Source: Symbiodinium natans (lineage: Eukaryota; Sar; Dinophyceae; Suessiales; Symbiodiniaceae). Taken from it: a DNA stretch of 64,000 bases. The stretch covers positions 416,001 through 480,000 of the forward strand of contig CAJNDS010002311.1 of NCBI GenBank assembly GCA_905221605.1. The letters are read 5' to 3'. Shown piece after piece: positions 37,130-46,561 of the stretch. The notes below the pieces were generated by a model. That model saw nothing but the letters and a program-made list of their open reading frames with translations. It was not told the origin of the DNA and did not search any database. Position 1 is the stretch's first letter, and each line of letters starts with the position of its first letter. The position numbers and the translations under genes were made by a program.

Positions 37130-38500
37130 CCTAAATCACTAATCTTCTAAAGGAAGAATAAACAAACGTGCTGCGCTGTCCAACAAACACCATCCATTTT
37201 GCGCCCAGAGGTCTCCGTAAATTTATATTTTGGGCTTTTGTTGGCAGTACTAAAACATCGGTTGTTGTGGTTAGTAAAGCCTTTTGTCCAAAAAATCCTT
37301 TAAAGGATGACTAAGCAAAAACGTTGTGCTACTGTCCCAGAAAATCAAAAAACTTCGGGAACCTCCAGGCCAGTTCATGCCCAGAGGCCACTGAAGATGT
37401 GTGTTTTTGGTGCTTTCGGTGACAGGGCAGCTGTTGTGCATGTTTTACCGCTATAACTTTGGAATTTTTGTTACAGTACAGCATTTTGTAGACCTCAGAT
37501 TACAAAAGCCCCTAACCCTGCACTGTCCCAAAAACATATTTTGAAAGACAAATAAACAAACATTTTGTCCTGTCCCACAAAAAAAAGGAACAAACTTCGC
37601 TAACTTCCCGGCCAGTTCAGGTGTCTGCAGGTTGGTATTCTTGGGCTTTTGGGGGCGCGTCTTTTGGACAGTACAACATTTTGGAGACCTCAGGCTGCAA
37701 AAGCCCTGTATTGTCCCAGGAAAACAAAACCTTTGAAGGAAGAATAGCAAAAATGCTGTACTGTCCCAAAAAACAAGCCATTCAATTGTTATCAGTTTAA
37801 ACTTGCTGGAACAAATATCTAGCCAGACAGCGTGCAACTGTATCGGTTCAATCAATGCGTTTGATAGACGTGATAATGTTTTTAAATTGCAAGCCATGTG
37901 CAAAACATAGCCCCTGACTATACCGATTCTTTGGCACAGCGGTGATCTCAGTAGCTGTATTTCGTTCTCTTCCAATATATCCCGGCCCTTCAAGCTTAGA
38001 CTTGAGGCAATGAGTATCTAACTAGTTAAAAGTGCAACCCTATAAGTTCAATTCCCTCAATGGATAAAGTTCATGTTTTGAGTGGCAAGCCATTTTATTT
38101 GGCAAAAGAACTCACCGAATAGGATGCGTGGCCCCAATTATTCTAAGATTCCTAACGATTCTTTGGCACGGCGGTGATCTCAGTAGCTGTCCTTCATTCT
38201 CTTCCCATGTTTCCGACCGTTCGAGTTTAAACTTGGTTGAAAATCTAAACAGTAAGAGTGCAACGCAAACCGTTCGGTACTTAAATTCAACGCATAGTAT
38301 AACGACCCCCATATGTACAAAATACATGATCGCCCCTGGTTAGAATAATTGTGCGGCGCACCGGTGGTCCCAGTAGCTGTCCCTCATTCTCTTTTGATCT
38401 GCCCTGCTATTCGAGCGGTATAACCTTAAAACGAAAACTTGCCTTCGGTTGTGTTAGTCAATGTTTTTGAACTGTTAACACATTTGAATTGGAGTGGCAG
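37130..38500 (+). repeat. Repeat block, copy 2
   Basis: Same degenerate units as 34,120-35,310, for example CAACATTTTGGAAGCCTCAG, CACTGTCCCAAAAA and GGCCCTTCAAGCTTAGA. No reliable coding frame: the 180-codon reverse frame around 37,451-37,993 is repeat translation. Confidence 0.75.
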
Positions 38501-38558
38501 ATCTGCATTACATGAGCATGGCTTAACCACATAGCCATTGGTTCAAAACACGTGTTCT

Positions 38559-38755
38559 GGGGGGGGCGGGGGGGGGGGGGGGGGCGGGGGGGGGGGGGGG
38601 GGGGGGCGGGGGGGGGGTGGGGGGGGGGGCGGAGGGGGGGCGGGGGGGGGGGGGGGGGGGGGCGGGGGGGGGGGGGGGGCGGGGGGGGGGGGGCGGGGGG
38701 GGGGGGGGGGGGGGGGGGGCGGGGGGGGGGGGGCGGGGGGGGGGGGGCGAGGGTG
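38559..38755. repeat. Poly(G) tract with scattered C
   Basis: About 190 bases of G interrupted by single C, then a TA-rich tract to about 38,800. Long glycine and proline frames here are artefacts. Confidence 0.95.
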
Positions 38756-38879
38756 GGATATATACATATATACATATATCTGTTATATATATATATATAT
38801 GCTGCGTTCGGAACGCGTGGCTTGGCCGGCCTATTTTACGCATTGTGCTTGTGTACACACAACGATCATGCACACGGCA

Positions 38880-39290
38880 CATCAGCTTGTCGTCGTAATA
38901 ATGATGCGCCAAGGACGTCAGTGCCACCACAAAAATCACCAAGCTGAACACGCCAACCATTAGCTTGGCCTCCGATGAACCGTCAGGGAGGCACATGCCG
39001 ACTACGCCAATGCCAAGTTCTCGAGATGACTGACAAGTCGGAGAAGAGTCCGCAAACAAAGAAGGCACAGCAACACGCACGCGTGACTGCATGTGGCATG
39101 ACGTTGTCCTCAGGTATGTGCGCGGCCAGTGACCCTCGCAACTTTTGCAAGACAATGAGCTAAAACTTTCTTGGGGAAGTGCCATTGTTGCCATGGCTCT
39201 GGACATGATGTGCCATTCACAAAATACATATGTCATGAGCTGTGGGCAAAATAAACATGCAATGGTGACGACAAACAACAAGCAGAAAGT
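38880..39290. other. Unique segment, no confident gene
   Basis: The reverse frame contains LMVGVFSLVIFVVALTSLAH, which could be a membrane segment, and runs from about 39,290 down to the poly(G) tract. Coding support is weak. Confidence 0.25.
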
Positions 39291-39589
39291 CATGCAGCAA
39301 TGTTCATTGTGAGATGAGCTCCTCTATGTGAAATATGTTTATCGCAGGAAATTCTACGCATGTCAAGGAGAAAAGAAAAAGTCCACATGCATTGGGTTGC
39401 ATCACACCGTATCATGCGCGCGCACGGAAATCTGTGCGCATCAATCTCTTGTTGAGCAAGCACAGGCGTGCATACGTCCACAAGTACGTGCATGGGCAAG
39501 TTTTCCGTGCATGACAGTTCACCTTTGGTTGACAGGAACAGGCAGAGCATAGGCATACTGGCGCGCAGACCAATACATGCACATGTGAA

Positions 39590-39935
39590 CGAAGCTTGGA
39601 GACATAGTTTTGGCCTGCGTGCACATATGTGAACGAAGCCTGGAACGATATCGCGAAGTCTCGCGGAGTCTCGCGAAGTCTAAAATATTTTTAAAATAAT
39701 CGTTTGGCGTATAGTTTTTGCCTGTGTGCACATATGTTCACGAAGCCTGGAACGCTATCGCGAAATCAAAAAAAACCTGTTTGACATATAGTTTTGGCTT
39801 GCGTGCACATATGTGCATGCAGGCCAAAACTATATGTCAAACAGTTTTTTTATTTCACGACATCGTGAAATCAAACAAAAAAACTGTTTGACATATAGTT
39901 TTGGCCTGTGACATATAGCTTACTTCCTCTCATTT
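39590..39935. repeat. Dispersed short repeat GACATATAGTTTTGGCCTG in direct and inverted copies
   Basis: Four or more copies of the unit with GTGCACATATGTG and GAAGCCTGGAACG; TCGCGAAGTCTCGCGGAGTC is a local direct repeat. Confidence 0.85.
39777..39844. repeat. 68-bp near-perfect palindrome
   Basis: CTGTTTGACATATAGTTTTG at the left is matched by its complement at the right, with two mismatches in 34-bp arms, centred on ACATATGT. A second palindrome, TTTCACGACATCGTGAAA, lies at about 39,853-39,870. Confidence 0.9.
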
Positions 39936-40075
39936 CCCCTTGGATTCCGCGGTCGGGGACCCTGCCCTCCAGCACTTGCCTCCCTACCGCCGTTGATAGC
40001 CTGGAACACGCCACAAGGACTTCTGCACACCCTTAGGTGTAGGGTTTAGGGTTCAGGGTTTAGGGTTTAGGGTTG

Positions 40076-40270
40076 TCGGTGCAGATCACCACTCCTCCCA
40101 TGAGCAGGAATCGCACAAGCCAGTTTCTTCTCGTGAATGCGCCTGCCCTTACCAAGAGCTGCGCGGGCAACTTCCCTACCCCAAGACCAGATCACACACC
40201 TAATCTTGTGAAACCGGTTCCCCCACCAAGACCAGGCCAAGAGGTCGAGCCTACATGCACGATGCAAGTG
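40076..40270 (+). CDS. Exon candidate, proline-rich
   Basis: The frame reads ITTPPMSRNRTSQFLLVNAP, ALTKSCAGNFPTPRPDHTPN and LVKPVPPPRPGQEVEPTCTM. Lies between two TTTAGGG blocks. The reverse strand is also open. Confidence 0.45.
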
Positions 40271-40302
40271 GGTTTCGGGTTTAGGGTTTAGGGTTTAGGG
40301 TC

Positions 40303-40437
40303 CAGCACTGCTTTCAGTTGGTGGCTTCTCTCAACCACCATAATTAAGCCTTGTGGTGACTGTGGATGGGTAGTCTTTAGTCGGGAAGATTCGACATCCA
40401 AGCCTGCGAGAACCCACGAACTCATCAACAACCACAA
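40303..40437 (-). CDS. Exon candidate, unknown protein
   Basis: The reverse frame reads FLWLLMSSWVLAGLDVESSR, LKTTHPQSPQGLIMVVERSH and QLKAVL. The forward strand has early stops. Confidence 0.5.
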
Positions 40438-40542
40438 AAATGCAAACCCTAAAACCCTAAACCCTAAGGCGTAAACCCTCAACCCTCAACCCTCAACCCT
40501 AAACCCTAAACCCTAAACCCTAAATCCTAAACCCTAAACCTT

Positions 40543-41092
40543 GCCGAGGTACCACAGGAGCAAGAGGTTCGTCGCAGGCCGCCGGGGATCTTCGGGCAAC
40601 TTGTTGACATCGTCATTGGTTTGGAGCAGGTACCAGCCATCTGCGCCAGCGAAATTCTTTACCCGAGCACAGAACTGGCATGTCCCAAAAACTGGGTACC
40701 CCTGTTATCCCCCGAATTAGAATAGAATCCCCTTAAAGGGACCCCCAAGAAGGGTACCCCTATGTTTCTGAAACCCCCAAATGGCTCGGCTACGACTAAA
40801 ATCTCCAAGCCTGCGGCCCAAACCTCACGAACTACAATCTCTTGGGTCTTCTTATACTAGACCCAGGAGTAACCTGGGTATAAAAAGGGTGCCCTTTTTG
40901 GGGTTATAAGGGGCCCTATACCTTAAAAAAAGAGAATAGGGGCCTACTCCGGGTCCTAGTCTTGTAACTCTGTTCATCTGCAAACCGATGAGGAAGCTGC
41001 GACTTACATTTGGTTGGGGCTACGGGTTCGGGGGAACAGGGCTTGCTACTGCGCCATGCATTTTCACGCTTTTTTCAGCAAACAGGACCTAG
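40543..41092 (+). CDS. Gene fragment with two inverted-repeat introns
   Basis: Part 1 (40,543-40,683) reads AEVPQEQEVRRRPPGIFGQL, VDIVIGLEQVPAICASEILY and PSTELAC. Part 2 (about 40,778-40,860) reads ARLRLKSPSLRPKPHELQSL GSSYT. Part 3 (from 40,958) reads LVTLFICKPMRKLRLTFGWG, YGFGGTGLATAPCIFTLFSA and NRT to TAG. Between parts 1 and 2 is a reversed family C element; between 2 and 3 a family A element. Keeping one copy of the CTAG repeat that flanks family A preserves the frame. Another frame of part 3 is also open. Product unknown; the end looks membrane-associated. Confidence 0.65.
40684..40780 (-). mobile_element. Inverted-repeat element, family C (reversed)
   Basis: Complement of the family C core: AGAATAGAATCCCCTTAAAG GGACCCCC, with GGGTACCCC near each end. 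Confidence 0.65.
40857..40959. mobile_element. Inverted-repeat element, family A, with CTAG direct repeats
   Basis: ACCCAGGAGTAACC...GGCCTACTCCGGGTC, flanked by CTAG at 40,857-40,860 and 40,956-40,959. Internal CCCTTTTTGGGG / AAAAAAAGAG. Most complete family A copy. Confidence 0.75.
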
Positions 41093-41394
41093 GAGAGTGA
41101 GCGGCGGCCTGCACACCAAGCCGCTTGAATTGTTGAAAGGCACAGGCAGAAAAATTCACCCGTCATAGATGCAAGAGCAGCGAACCCAATCTTCGATCCC
41201 CTTGAAACGCTGGATGGATGTGTATGTATAGTTTTTAGCTGGATGGATGTGTATGTATAGTTTTAGGGTTTAGGGTTTAGGGTATTCAAAGGACATATCG
41301 TTTAGGACTTGCGGCTTCGGGAATCAGGGCTACAGTATGTTTCTGGCTTAGGGCTTAAGTAAAACTGGGAGGTCTTGTGTTGGGTTGGGGGCCG

Positions 41395-41456
41395 AGATGG
41401 AAACCCGGCGTCGACCACACAGCAACATCCGGTGGTCGTTGCAGAGTCGTTTAGGG
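41395..41456 (+). CDS. Exon candidate
   Basis: After GGGGGCCGAG: METRRRPHSNIRWSLQSRLG, meeting telomere-like repeats. Confidence 0.5.
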
Positions 41457-41762
41457 TACTTAGGGTTTAGGGTTTCGGGTTTAGGGTGTAGGGTGTAGGG
41501 TTTAGGGTTTGGGGCCCCCAACGTGCCGGGGCCGGGGGCGGGGGGGTTTACGAAAACAAGGCCCCCCCCCCAAAAAAAAAAAACACAATATGAGAGTTCC
41601 CTTCTAAAAAGGACCCCAATCAGGTACCCCGGATTTGGGAAACCCTAAACCCTGAACCCTAAACCCGAAACCCGAAACCCTGAACCCTAAGCCCTAAACC
41701 CTAAACCCTAAACCCAAAACCCTTAACCCTTAACCCTGAATCTGATTTGAGGTTTAAGGATC

Positions 41763-41828
41763 ACGCCGAGGTCCAACCTGCGCCAAGCCTGCGCACCGGC
41801 GGCGTGTCAGGCTGAGACCTGGGCTGGG
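41763..41828 (+). CDS. Exon candidate
   Basis: The frame reads TPRSNLRQACAPAACQAETW AG and then enters the long TTTAGGG array. Confidence 0.45.
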
Positions 41829-41959
41829 TTTAGGGTTTAGGGTTTAGGGTTTAGGGTTTAGGGTTTAGGGTTTAGGGTTTAGGGTTTAGGGTTTAGGGTT
41901 TAGGGTTTAGGGTTTAGGGTTTAGGGTTTAGGGTTTAGGGTTTAGGGTTTAGGGTTTAA
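41824..41959. repeat. TTTAGGG array
   Basis: About nineteen perfect units, continuing as degenerate repeats to about 42,110. Confidence 0.95.
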
Positions 41960-42183
41960 TTAGGGTTTAGGGTCTAGGGTTGAGGGTTTAGGGTTTTTGG
42001 GTGTAGGGTGTAGGATGTAGGGTTTAGGGTTTAGGGTATAAGGTTTAGGGTTAGGGTTTAGGGTTGGGTTTAGGGTTTCGGGTTTGGGGCTTGGGCCGTA
42101 GGGCTTGAGCAGGGGGTTGGGGGTGTAAGTGCCCCGAAGCACTGAAAACAAAGTCTTATAAACACCTGGGAGCTTAGTGCTTC

Positions 42184-42240
42184 TGAGACGGGAACTTGGT
42201 AGTGCTGCGTTGATGGGCTTTCAGATTGGCTCCTTGTGGT
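42184..42240 (+). CDS. Exon candidate
   Basis: Acceptor GGAGCTTAG upstream, then LRRELGSAALMGFQIGSLW, then TTTAGGG. Confidence 0.5.
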
Positions 42241-42427
42241 TTAGGGTTTAGGCAAGGTTCAGGGTCTAAAGCCTAAACCCTAAGCCCTAAAACCCAAACC
42301 CTAAACTGGTTTAGGGCTTCCACGTAACTGCGGGTCCCAAAACTCACTCCTAACCCCTAAACCAGGGTACCTCATTTCCCTCATTCCCTACTACTTAACC
42401 AACAGTATATTAGTAAACAGCAAGGTG

Positions 42428-42486
42428 CTCGGCTGCGAGTCGATCCATGGAGATGACTGCACCTGCATGGGAAGGGAGTGTTCGGG
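42428..42486 (+). CDS. Cysteine-rich exon candidate
   Basis: The frame reads LGCESIHGDDCTCMGRECSG. The CTCMGREC spacing recalls metal-binding cysteine clusters such as pre-SET, but one short exon cannot prove it. Confidence 0.45.
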
Positions 42487-42876
42487 TTTAGGGTTTAGGG
42501 TTTAGAGTCTAGGGTTCAGGTTTCGGGTGTAGGTTGTAGGCTTAGGGTTTAGGGTTTGGGGTTTGGGGTTTGGGGTTTGGGGTTTGGGGTTCGGGGTTTG
42601 GGGTTTAGGGTTAAAATCCATTAACGCTCATCCCCTACTGTACACACCTTCTGCCCCCAGACCCTAAATCTGAATCTACGGTGTAGAGGTTTTGGAGGCA
42701 AAACGAGGTTCCCCCCGTAACACCCTGCACCCTAACCCGAAACCCTAAACCCCAAACCCCAATTGTGTTCAAGGGTTGCCTCAGGGCAATATAAGTCCGA
42801 GTCCTCAAAACAGGCGACAGGGTTGACCCAAGAGTAGCCTGGCAACAAAAAGGCTGCCCTTTTTGGTTCTTTTCCA

Positions 42877-43050
42877 ATGAGCATGACTGAGCTCCCGACG
42901 AACAAGAACGAATTACAGGCTAGACTGTGCCATTCAACGTCTGGGAGACCAAACAAGAAAAAGTTGGGACCTGCAGCTCCCGTGTATCCGCACAAAAGAG
43001 AAAATACCCGAGCAATTTGCCAAGAGAGGCCGAAGCCTGGAGTGATTAAG
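42877..43050 (+). CDS. Exon candidate, basic
   Basis: The frame reads MSMTELPTNKNELQARLCHS, TSGRPNKKKLGPAAPVYPHK and RENTRAICQERPKPGVI. It follows the left half of a family A element (42,822-42,870). The reverse strand is open too. Confidence 0.5.
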
Positions 43051-43117
43051 GGTTTAGGGTTTAGGGTTTAGGGTTAAGGGTTTAGGGTTTAGGGTTTAGG
43101 GTTTAGGGTTTAGGGAA

Positions 43118-43283
43118 GGGCGGCGATCTGGATAATGCTTGAGCTTCGAATTGTCCTAAATGTTCTAAATGATGCACCTCGAAGTCAGCCCCTGCACCAT
43201 GAATAACTTCAAAAGCATCTTTGTATGATTCGATTGCCCAGTCCATTCTGGGTCTCCCTGAACGTCTGCCATGGACTTGTCTG
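43118..43283 (-). CDS. Possible retroelement-related or host exon
   Basis: The reverse frame reads SRQVHGRRSGRPRMDWAIES, YKDAFEVIHGAGADFEVHHL and EHLGQFEAQALSRSPPFP. RSGRPRMDWA resembles the short motif near the C-terminal end of many LINE proteins; this is only suggestive. TTTAGGG repeats follow at its 3' end. Confidence 0.5.
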
Positions 43284-43378
43284 GATTTAAAAGGGCTTAT
43301 AAGGGAACCTACCCCCCCCCCCCCCCCCCCCAACAAAAAAAAAAACTGGAATAATCAAGCGCCTACTCTGGGTGGTAG
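43275..43378. mobile_element. Family A element, right part with C24 run
   Basis: TTATAAGGGAACCTA, a C run (about 43,310-43,331), AACAAAAAAAAAAAC, then CGCCTACTCTGGGTGGTAG. Confidence 0.55.
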
Positions 43379-43506
43379 CTTCGCGATGTTCCATCTGAAG
43401 GTTAGGGTTTAGGCTTTAGGCTTTAGGGTTCGTGGTTCAGGGTTTAGGGTTCAGGGTTTAGGGTTTAGGGTTTTATTAGGGTTCAGGGTTCAGGGTTTAG
43501 GGTTTA

Positions 43507-43612
43507 GGGTCGTTTTTCTGAGGATTCAGAGGTCCTGTACAGTCTGCCTGTTGCACGGAGTCTGGCGCGGCTACTGGAGCCCTGGGAGTTTAATATGTCT
43601 TCATGTAGATGC
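43507..43612 (-). CDS. Exon candidate upstream of family E
   Basis: The reverse frame reads MHLHEDILNSQGSSSRARLR then ATGRLYRTSESSEKRP. The forward strand is an alternative (acceptor CTGTACAG). Confidence 0.4.
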
Positions 43613-43613
43613 A

Positions 43614-43738
43614 TACAAGGAGGGGGCCCCCTTACTATAGTAACTTTACTTAAGGGACTTATAACCTGAGTTAGGATCCTCAGAACCCAATTTAGGGCTC
43701 TTATAACTCTACTTACAACTAGGGGGCCCCTAGTTCTC
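43614..43738. mobile_element. Inverted-repeat element, family E
   Basis: TACAAGGAGGGGGCCCCCTT...CTAGGGGGCCCCTAGTT. About 95% identical by eye to the copy at 44,156, so transposition or duplication was recent. Confidence 0.8.
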
Positions 43739-43755
43739 AAAATTGTGGTCCCGTT

Positions 43756-43950
43756 TTGGGCGCTCCAATTAAGAGTGGCCGCCTTATATCAAGGACCCCC
43801 CCCCAAAGAGACCATATTTTGAGAGAAGTGACGCACCCGTATTGGTTGGTTCATCGTTCATTTGATTCTGTCGGAGGCAGGCAGGCGTGCGTTGGGGCCG
43901 GAAAGTTTTTCAGAGCGGGAGACTTTGGCCTGCACGACAGTGGCACTTAG
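43756..43950 (+). CDS. Terminal exon candidate, 64 codons
   Basis: The frame reads GAPIKSGRLISRTPPQRDHI, LREVTHPYWLVHRSFDSVGG and RQACVGAGKFFRAGDFGLHD SGT then TAG. Starts just after the family E copy. Product unknown. Confidence 0.55.
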   Translation: MGAPIKSGRLISRTPPQRDHILREVTHPYWLVHRSFDSVGGRQACVGAGKFFRAGDFGLHDSGT

Positions 43951-44021
43951 GCTAGAGTTTAGGGTTTAGGGTTTAGGGTTTAGGGTTTGGGGTTTAGGGT
44001 TTAGGGTTTAGGGTTTAGGTT

Positions 44022-44130
44022 AGACCAAAGAGTAACCTACGAATACAAACAGCGCCTTTTTTCTACAGGGGGGTTTTGAGGCAACCTGAACCCTGAAAAA
44101 AGGGAATAAGGGTCGACTCTGGGTCCTAGC
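44022..44130. mobile_element. Inverted-repeat element, family A
   Basis: TAGACCAAAGAGTAACCTAC to GGTCGACTCTGGGTCCTAGC. Confidence 0.65.
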
Positions 44131-44155
44131 AGGGTTTGGGGTTGAGGCTATGGCT

Positions 44156-44280
44156 TACAAGGAGGGGCCCCCTTACTAGAGTAACTTTACTTAAGTGACT
44201 TATAACCTAAGTAAAGATCCTTATAACCCAATTTAGGGCTCTTATAACTCTACTTATAACTAGGGAGCCCCTACTTGTAG
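44156..44280. mobile_element. Inverted-repeat element, family E
   Basis: TACAAGGAGGGGCCCCCTTA to TAGGGAGCCCCTACTTGTA. Confidence 0.8.
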
Positions 44281-44293
44281 GGTTGCCGAGTTG

Positions 44294-44389
44294 AAGATTT
44301 ATCGGCAACTGCTGGCACAAAACCTGCCTCAGATTTCTGATCTCCGACAGTCAGAGCCCAGTAACCCTATTACAATGCGAGCACTCTGT
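44294..44389 (+). CDS. Exon between family E and family B elements
   Basis: The frame reads IYRQLLAQNLPQISDLRQSE then PSNPITMRAL, and ends where the truncated family B copy (44,390-44,465) begins. After that copy, CCAAG precedes SQSQAPYP in the same strand. Confidence 0.6.
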
Positions 44390-44465
44390 TTTGGGGTTGT
44401 TACTTTATCAGGGAACCCATCACCACAACAAAAAAGGGTGAAAGGGTCCACTGGGCTACCAAGTC
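44390..44465. mobile_element. Inverted-repeat element, family B (5'-truncated)
   Basis: TTTTGGGGTTGTTACTTTAT to GGGTCCACTGGGCTACCAAG; the left arm is missing. Confidence 0.6.
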
Positions 44466-44539
44466 AATCACAGGCACCTTACCCTAAACCCTAAACCCTA
44501 AGCCCTAAACCCTAAACCCTAAACCCTAAACCCTAAGCC

Positions 44540-44614
44540 CGGCGGCACCTTCGTAGGGTTTGCTTCCGGACATGATGAAGTACTGCGGCGCCATGAAGCT
44601 CGTCGACTGGGCAG
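44540..44614 (+). CDS. Exon candidate, frame uncertain
   Basis: Best frame GGTFVGFASGHDEVLRRHEA RRLGQ; an alternative frame reads MMKYCGAMKLVDWA. Both meet the TTTAGGG array. Confidence 0.45.
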
Positions 44615-44784
44615 TTTAGGGTTTAGGGTTTAGGTTTTAGGGTTTAGGGTCTAGGGTTCAGGGTTTAGGGCCAAAATTGAGGCTCAGGCGCATCACTGAA
44701 CCCCAAACCCCTGCGCCCGCTTTAAACCTTATTTCAGGGCGTTTCGGAACCCCAAACCCCGAATTCACTAAGACCCCAAACCCT

Positions 44785-44920
44785 CAGGGGGTATTCAGGG
44801 GTTATTTAGGGACGACTTAGGTATATCGGGACTAGATAAGGCAAATACAGGGGTTACGCGTGGGTTATACAAGAGAATAAGACTAAGGATCACTTCTGGG
44901 GGGTCCCTCCTTCTACCCCT
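44785..44920. mobile_element. Dispersed element, family G
   Basis: GGGACTAGATAAGGCAAATA, GGGGTTA...AAGAGAATAAG, GGGGGGTCCCTCCTTCTACC. The same layout occurs at 56,255-56,345. Confidence 0.5.
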
Positions 44921-44921
44921 T

Positions 44922-45032
44922 CTTGGTAGCCCAGCAACCATATTATAATAAGGGCACCCTTGTTTGGGTTATATTTTAAGGTAAACCAGAACCAAAAAAA
45001 GGGGGGTAAAGGTTACCACTGGGCTACCCAGC
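44922..45032. mobile_element. Inverted-repeat element, family B
   Basis: CTTGGTAGCCCAGCAACC to GGTTACCACTGGGCTACCCAG. Confidence 0.75.
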
Positions 45033-45424
45033 CCTAACTTGGCTGCACTTTAGGGTTTAGGGTTTAGGGTTTAGGGTTTGGGGTTTGGGGTTTAGGGTTT
45101 AGGGTAATTAAAATTCTAGCTTCCTTACTAGGAAACCTCATAAACCCAAAACGGCTAAGGATCTAAAGTCACAGTAAAGCACCACAAAGTTAAACTACTG
45201 TTAGGGACGACAGGAGCTCATGCACTCCGCTGGGGTACCCTAAACTCTTAGGAGGCTATCGCAATGGAGAATAAACCCTAACCCCACAAACCCCAAACCC
45301 TAAAACCTAGGGTTTGGGGTTTAGGGTTTAGGGTTTAGGGTTTAGTTCGGGCTTGGGGTCTAAAGGCTGCAGGCCATGGAGTCTGAGGGCATCGAACCCA
45401 AACCCTAAACATCCCTTCTGCAAG

Positions 45425-45737
45425 GCTGGCCCTGAAGCCTACAAGCCCCAGGTCATAAACTCACAGCTCATGCTCAAAACCCAAAATCTTAGGATTCCGG
45501 GTATCATATGGGGTTTACGATAGTAGGGGGTACCTTATTGGGGTCCTTATTAGAAGGGAATTCTACTATTTGGAGAGTCTGTTTTAGGGGACCCCCATTT
45601 TCGTAACCCCCATATGTGCAAAACGCCGCCTTCAAGTGAAGGATGAGACACCAAGTTTGCCTATCCTTTTGCGTGCAGACAGGCAAGGTCCCTTTGGCTT
45701 GCTGTCCTGTTTCAGGTTTGGGCAGGTGCCAGAGGTT
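45425..45737 (+). CDS. Two exon segments around a family C element
   Basis: After TTCTGCAAG: AGPEAYKPQVINSQLMLKTQ then NLRIPG (to about 45,503). Removal of the element from CATATG to CATATG (45,504-45,616) continues IAKRRLQVKDETPSLPILLR then ADRQGPFGLLSCFRFGQVPE V and TAG. A canonical GTATCA donor is also available at 45,501. Product unknown. Confidence 0.65.
45504..45616. mobile_element. Inverted-repeat element, family C, palindromic CATATGGGG ends
   Basis: CATATGGGGTTTACG at the left, CGTAACCCCCATATG at the right. Precise excision restores an open frame. Confidence 0.75.
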
Positions 45738-45979
45738 TAGTGGTCCTTGCCGCCACCTTTCTGCATGCGCCTCAAAGCGTACCTTCTATGAGGAGTTCCG
45801 AAAACAGGGCTACCCAATGTGGGAGTTCTTTTTCTGAGGTTTATACTAGGTATATCAGGCGGTCCCTATGTCGGGAAACCCCTACGCAAGCAAACCCTAA
45901 AATAGCCCCCCCATCTAGTCTCAAGATCCTCAAAAGGGTCGCTCCTTTCCTCATACCTTTCAGCCTTAAACCATCCTAA
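45738..45979 (+). CDS. Further coding-like segments around a diverged family C element
   Basis: 45,740-45,800 reads VVLAATFLHAPQSVPSMRSS EN. A diverged element spans about 45,800-45,888. 45,895-45,979 reads PKIAPPSSLKILKRVAPFLI PFSLKPS. The frame runs through the element by chance or decay. Confidence 0.4.
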
Positions 45980-46163
45980 ACCTATTCGCAACTCTAAGGG
46001 CTTTAGTGGGAACCCTAACCCCAAAACCCTACACCCTGATCCGGTTACGGAGCACAAACCCTAAACCCTAAACACCAAACCCAAAAACCCTAGACCCTGA
46101 ACCCTAAACCCCAAACCCAAAACCCTAACCCTAAACCCTCAACCCTAAACCCTAAACCCATCT

Positions 46164-46262
46164 TGGCCCGCCGCGTTGATTGTCTGAAGAGCTGTCTCGA
46201 AATCTGGAATAGTCTCGAGAAGCTTCCTGACCTTGAAGCCACCGGTGGCGAGCCCTCAACTC
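46164..46262 (+). CDS. Exon candidate, unknown protein
   Basis: The frame reads LARRVDCLKSCLEIWNSLEK then LPDLEATGGEPST. Helical, protein-like. CCCTAAA repeats on both sides. Confidence 0.65.
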
Positions 46263-46489
46263 TAACCCTAAACCCTGAACCCTGAACCCTAAACCCTGAA
46301 CCTTCACCTGAGGCGGACCTTGGGCTCGATAGGGTTCAGGGGGTGTAGGGTGCTGGGTTTAGGGTTTAGGATTTAGGGCTACTAGACCCATGGGCAACCT
46401 AGGCCCTGTTTTGGGTTTCGAGGGGCTTCGAAACGGGAGCCTAAACCCTACAAAAAGGGAATAAGGGCCGACTCTGTGACCCCCGTTGT

Positions 46490-46550
46490 TACTATTTGCT
46501 TATAGGAACCCCCCCCAAAAAAAACACTTCGAACATCCCCACCCTCTCTT
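46490..46550. mobile_element. Family K element, left end
   Basis: TACTATTTGCTTATAGGAAC then CCCCCCAAAAAAAACACTTC. Confidence 0.55.
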
Positions 46551-46561
46551 GGTAGAGATAC

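Noticed and set aside
37451-37993. 180-codon reverse frame
   Set aside because: It spans the degenerate 200-bp repeats and is not conserved between repeat copies.
38523-38963. Long glycine-rich and proline-rich frames on both strands
   Set aside because: They are translations of a poly(G) tract; their length depends only on the lack of stops in G/C runs.
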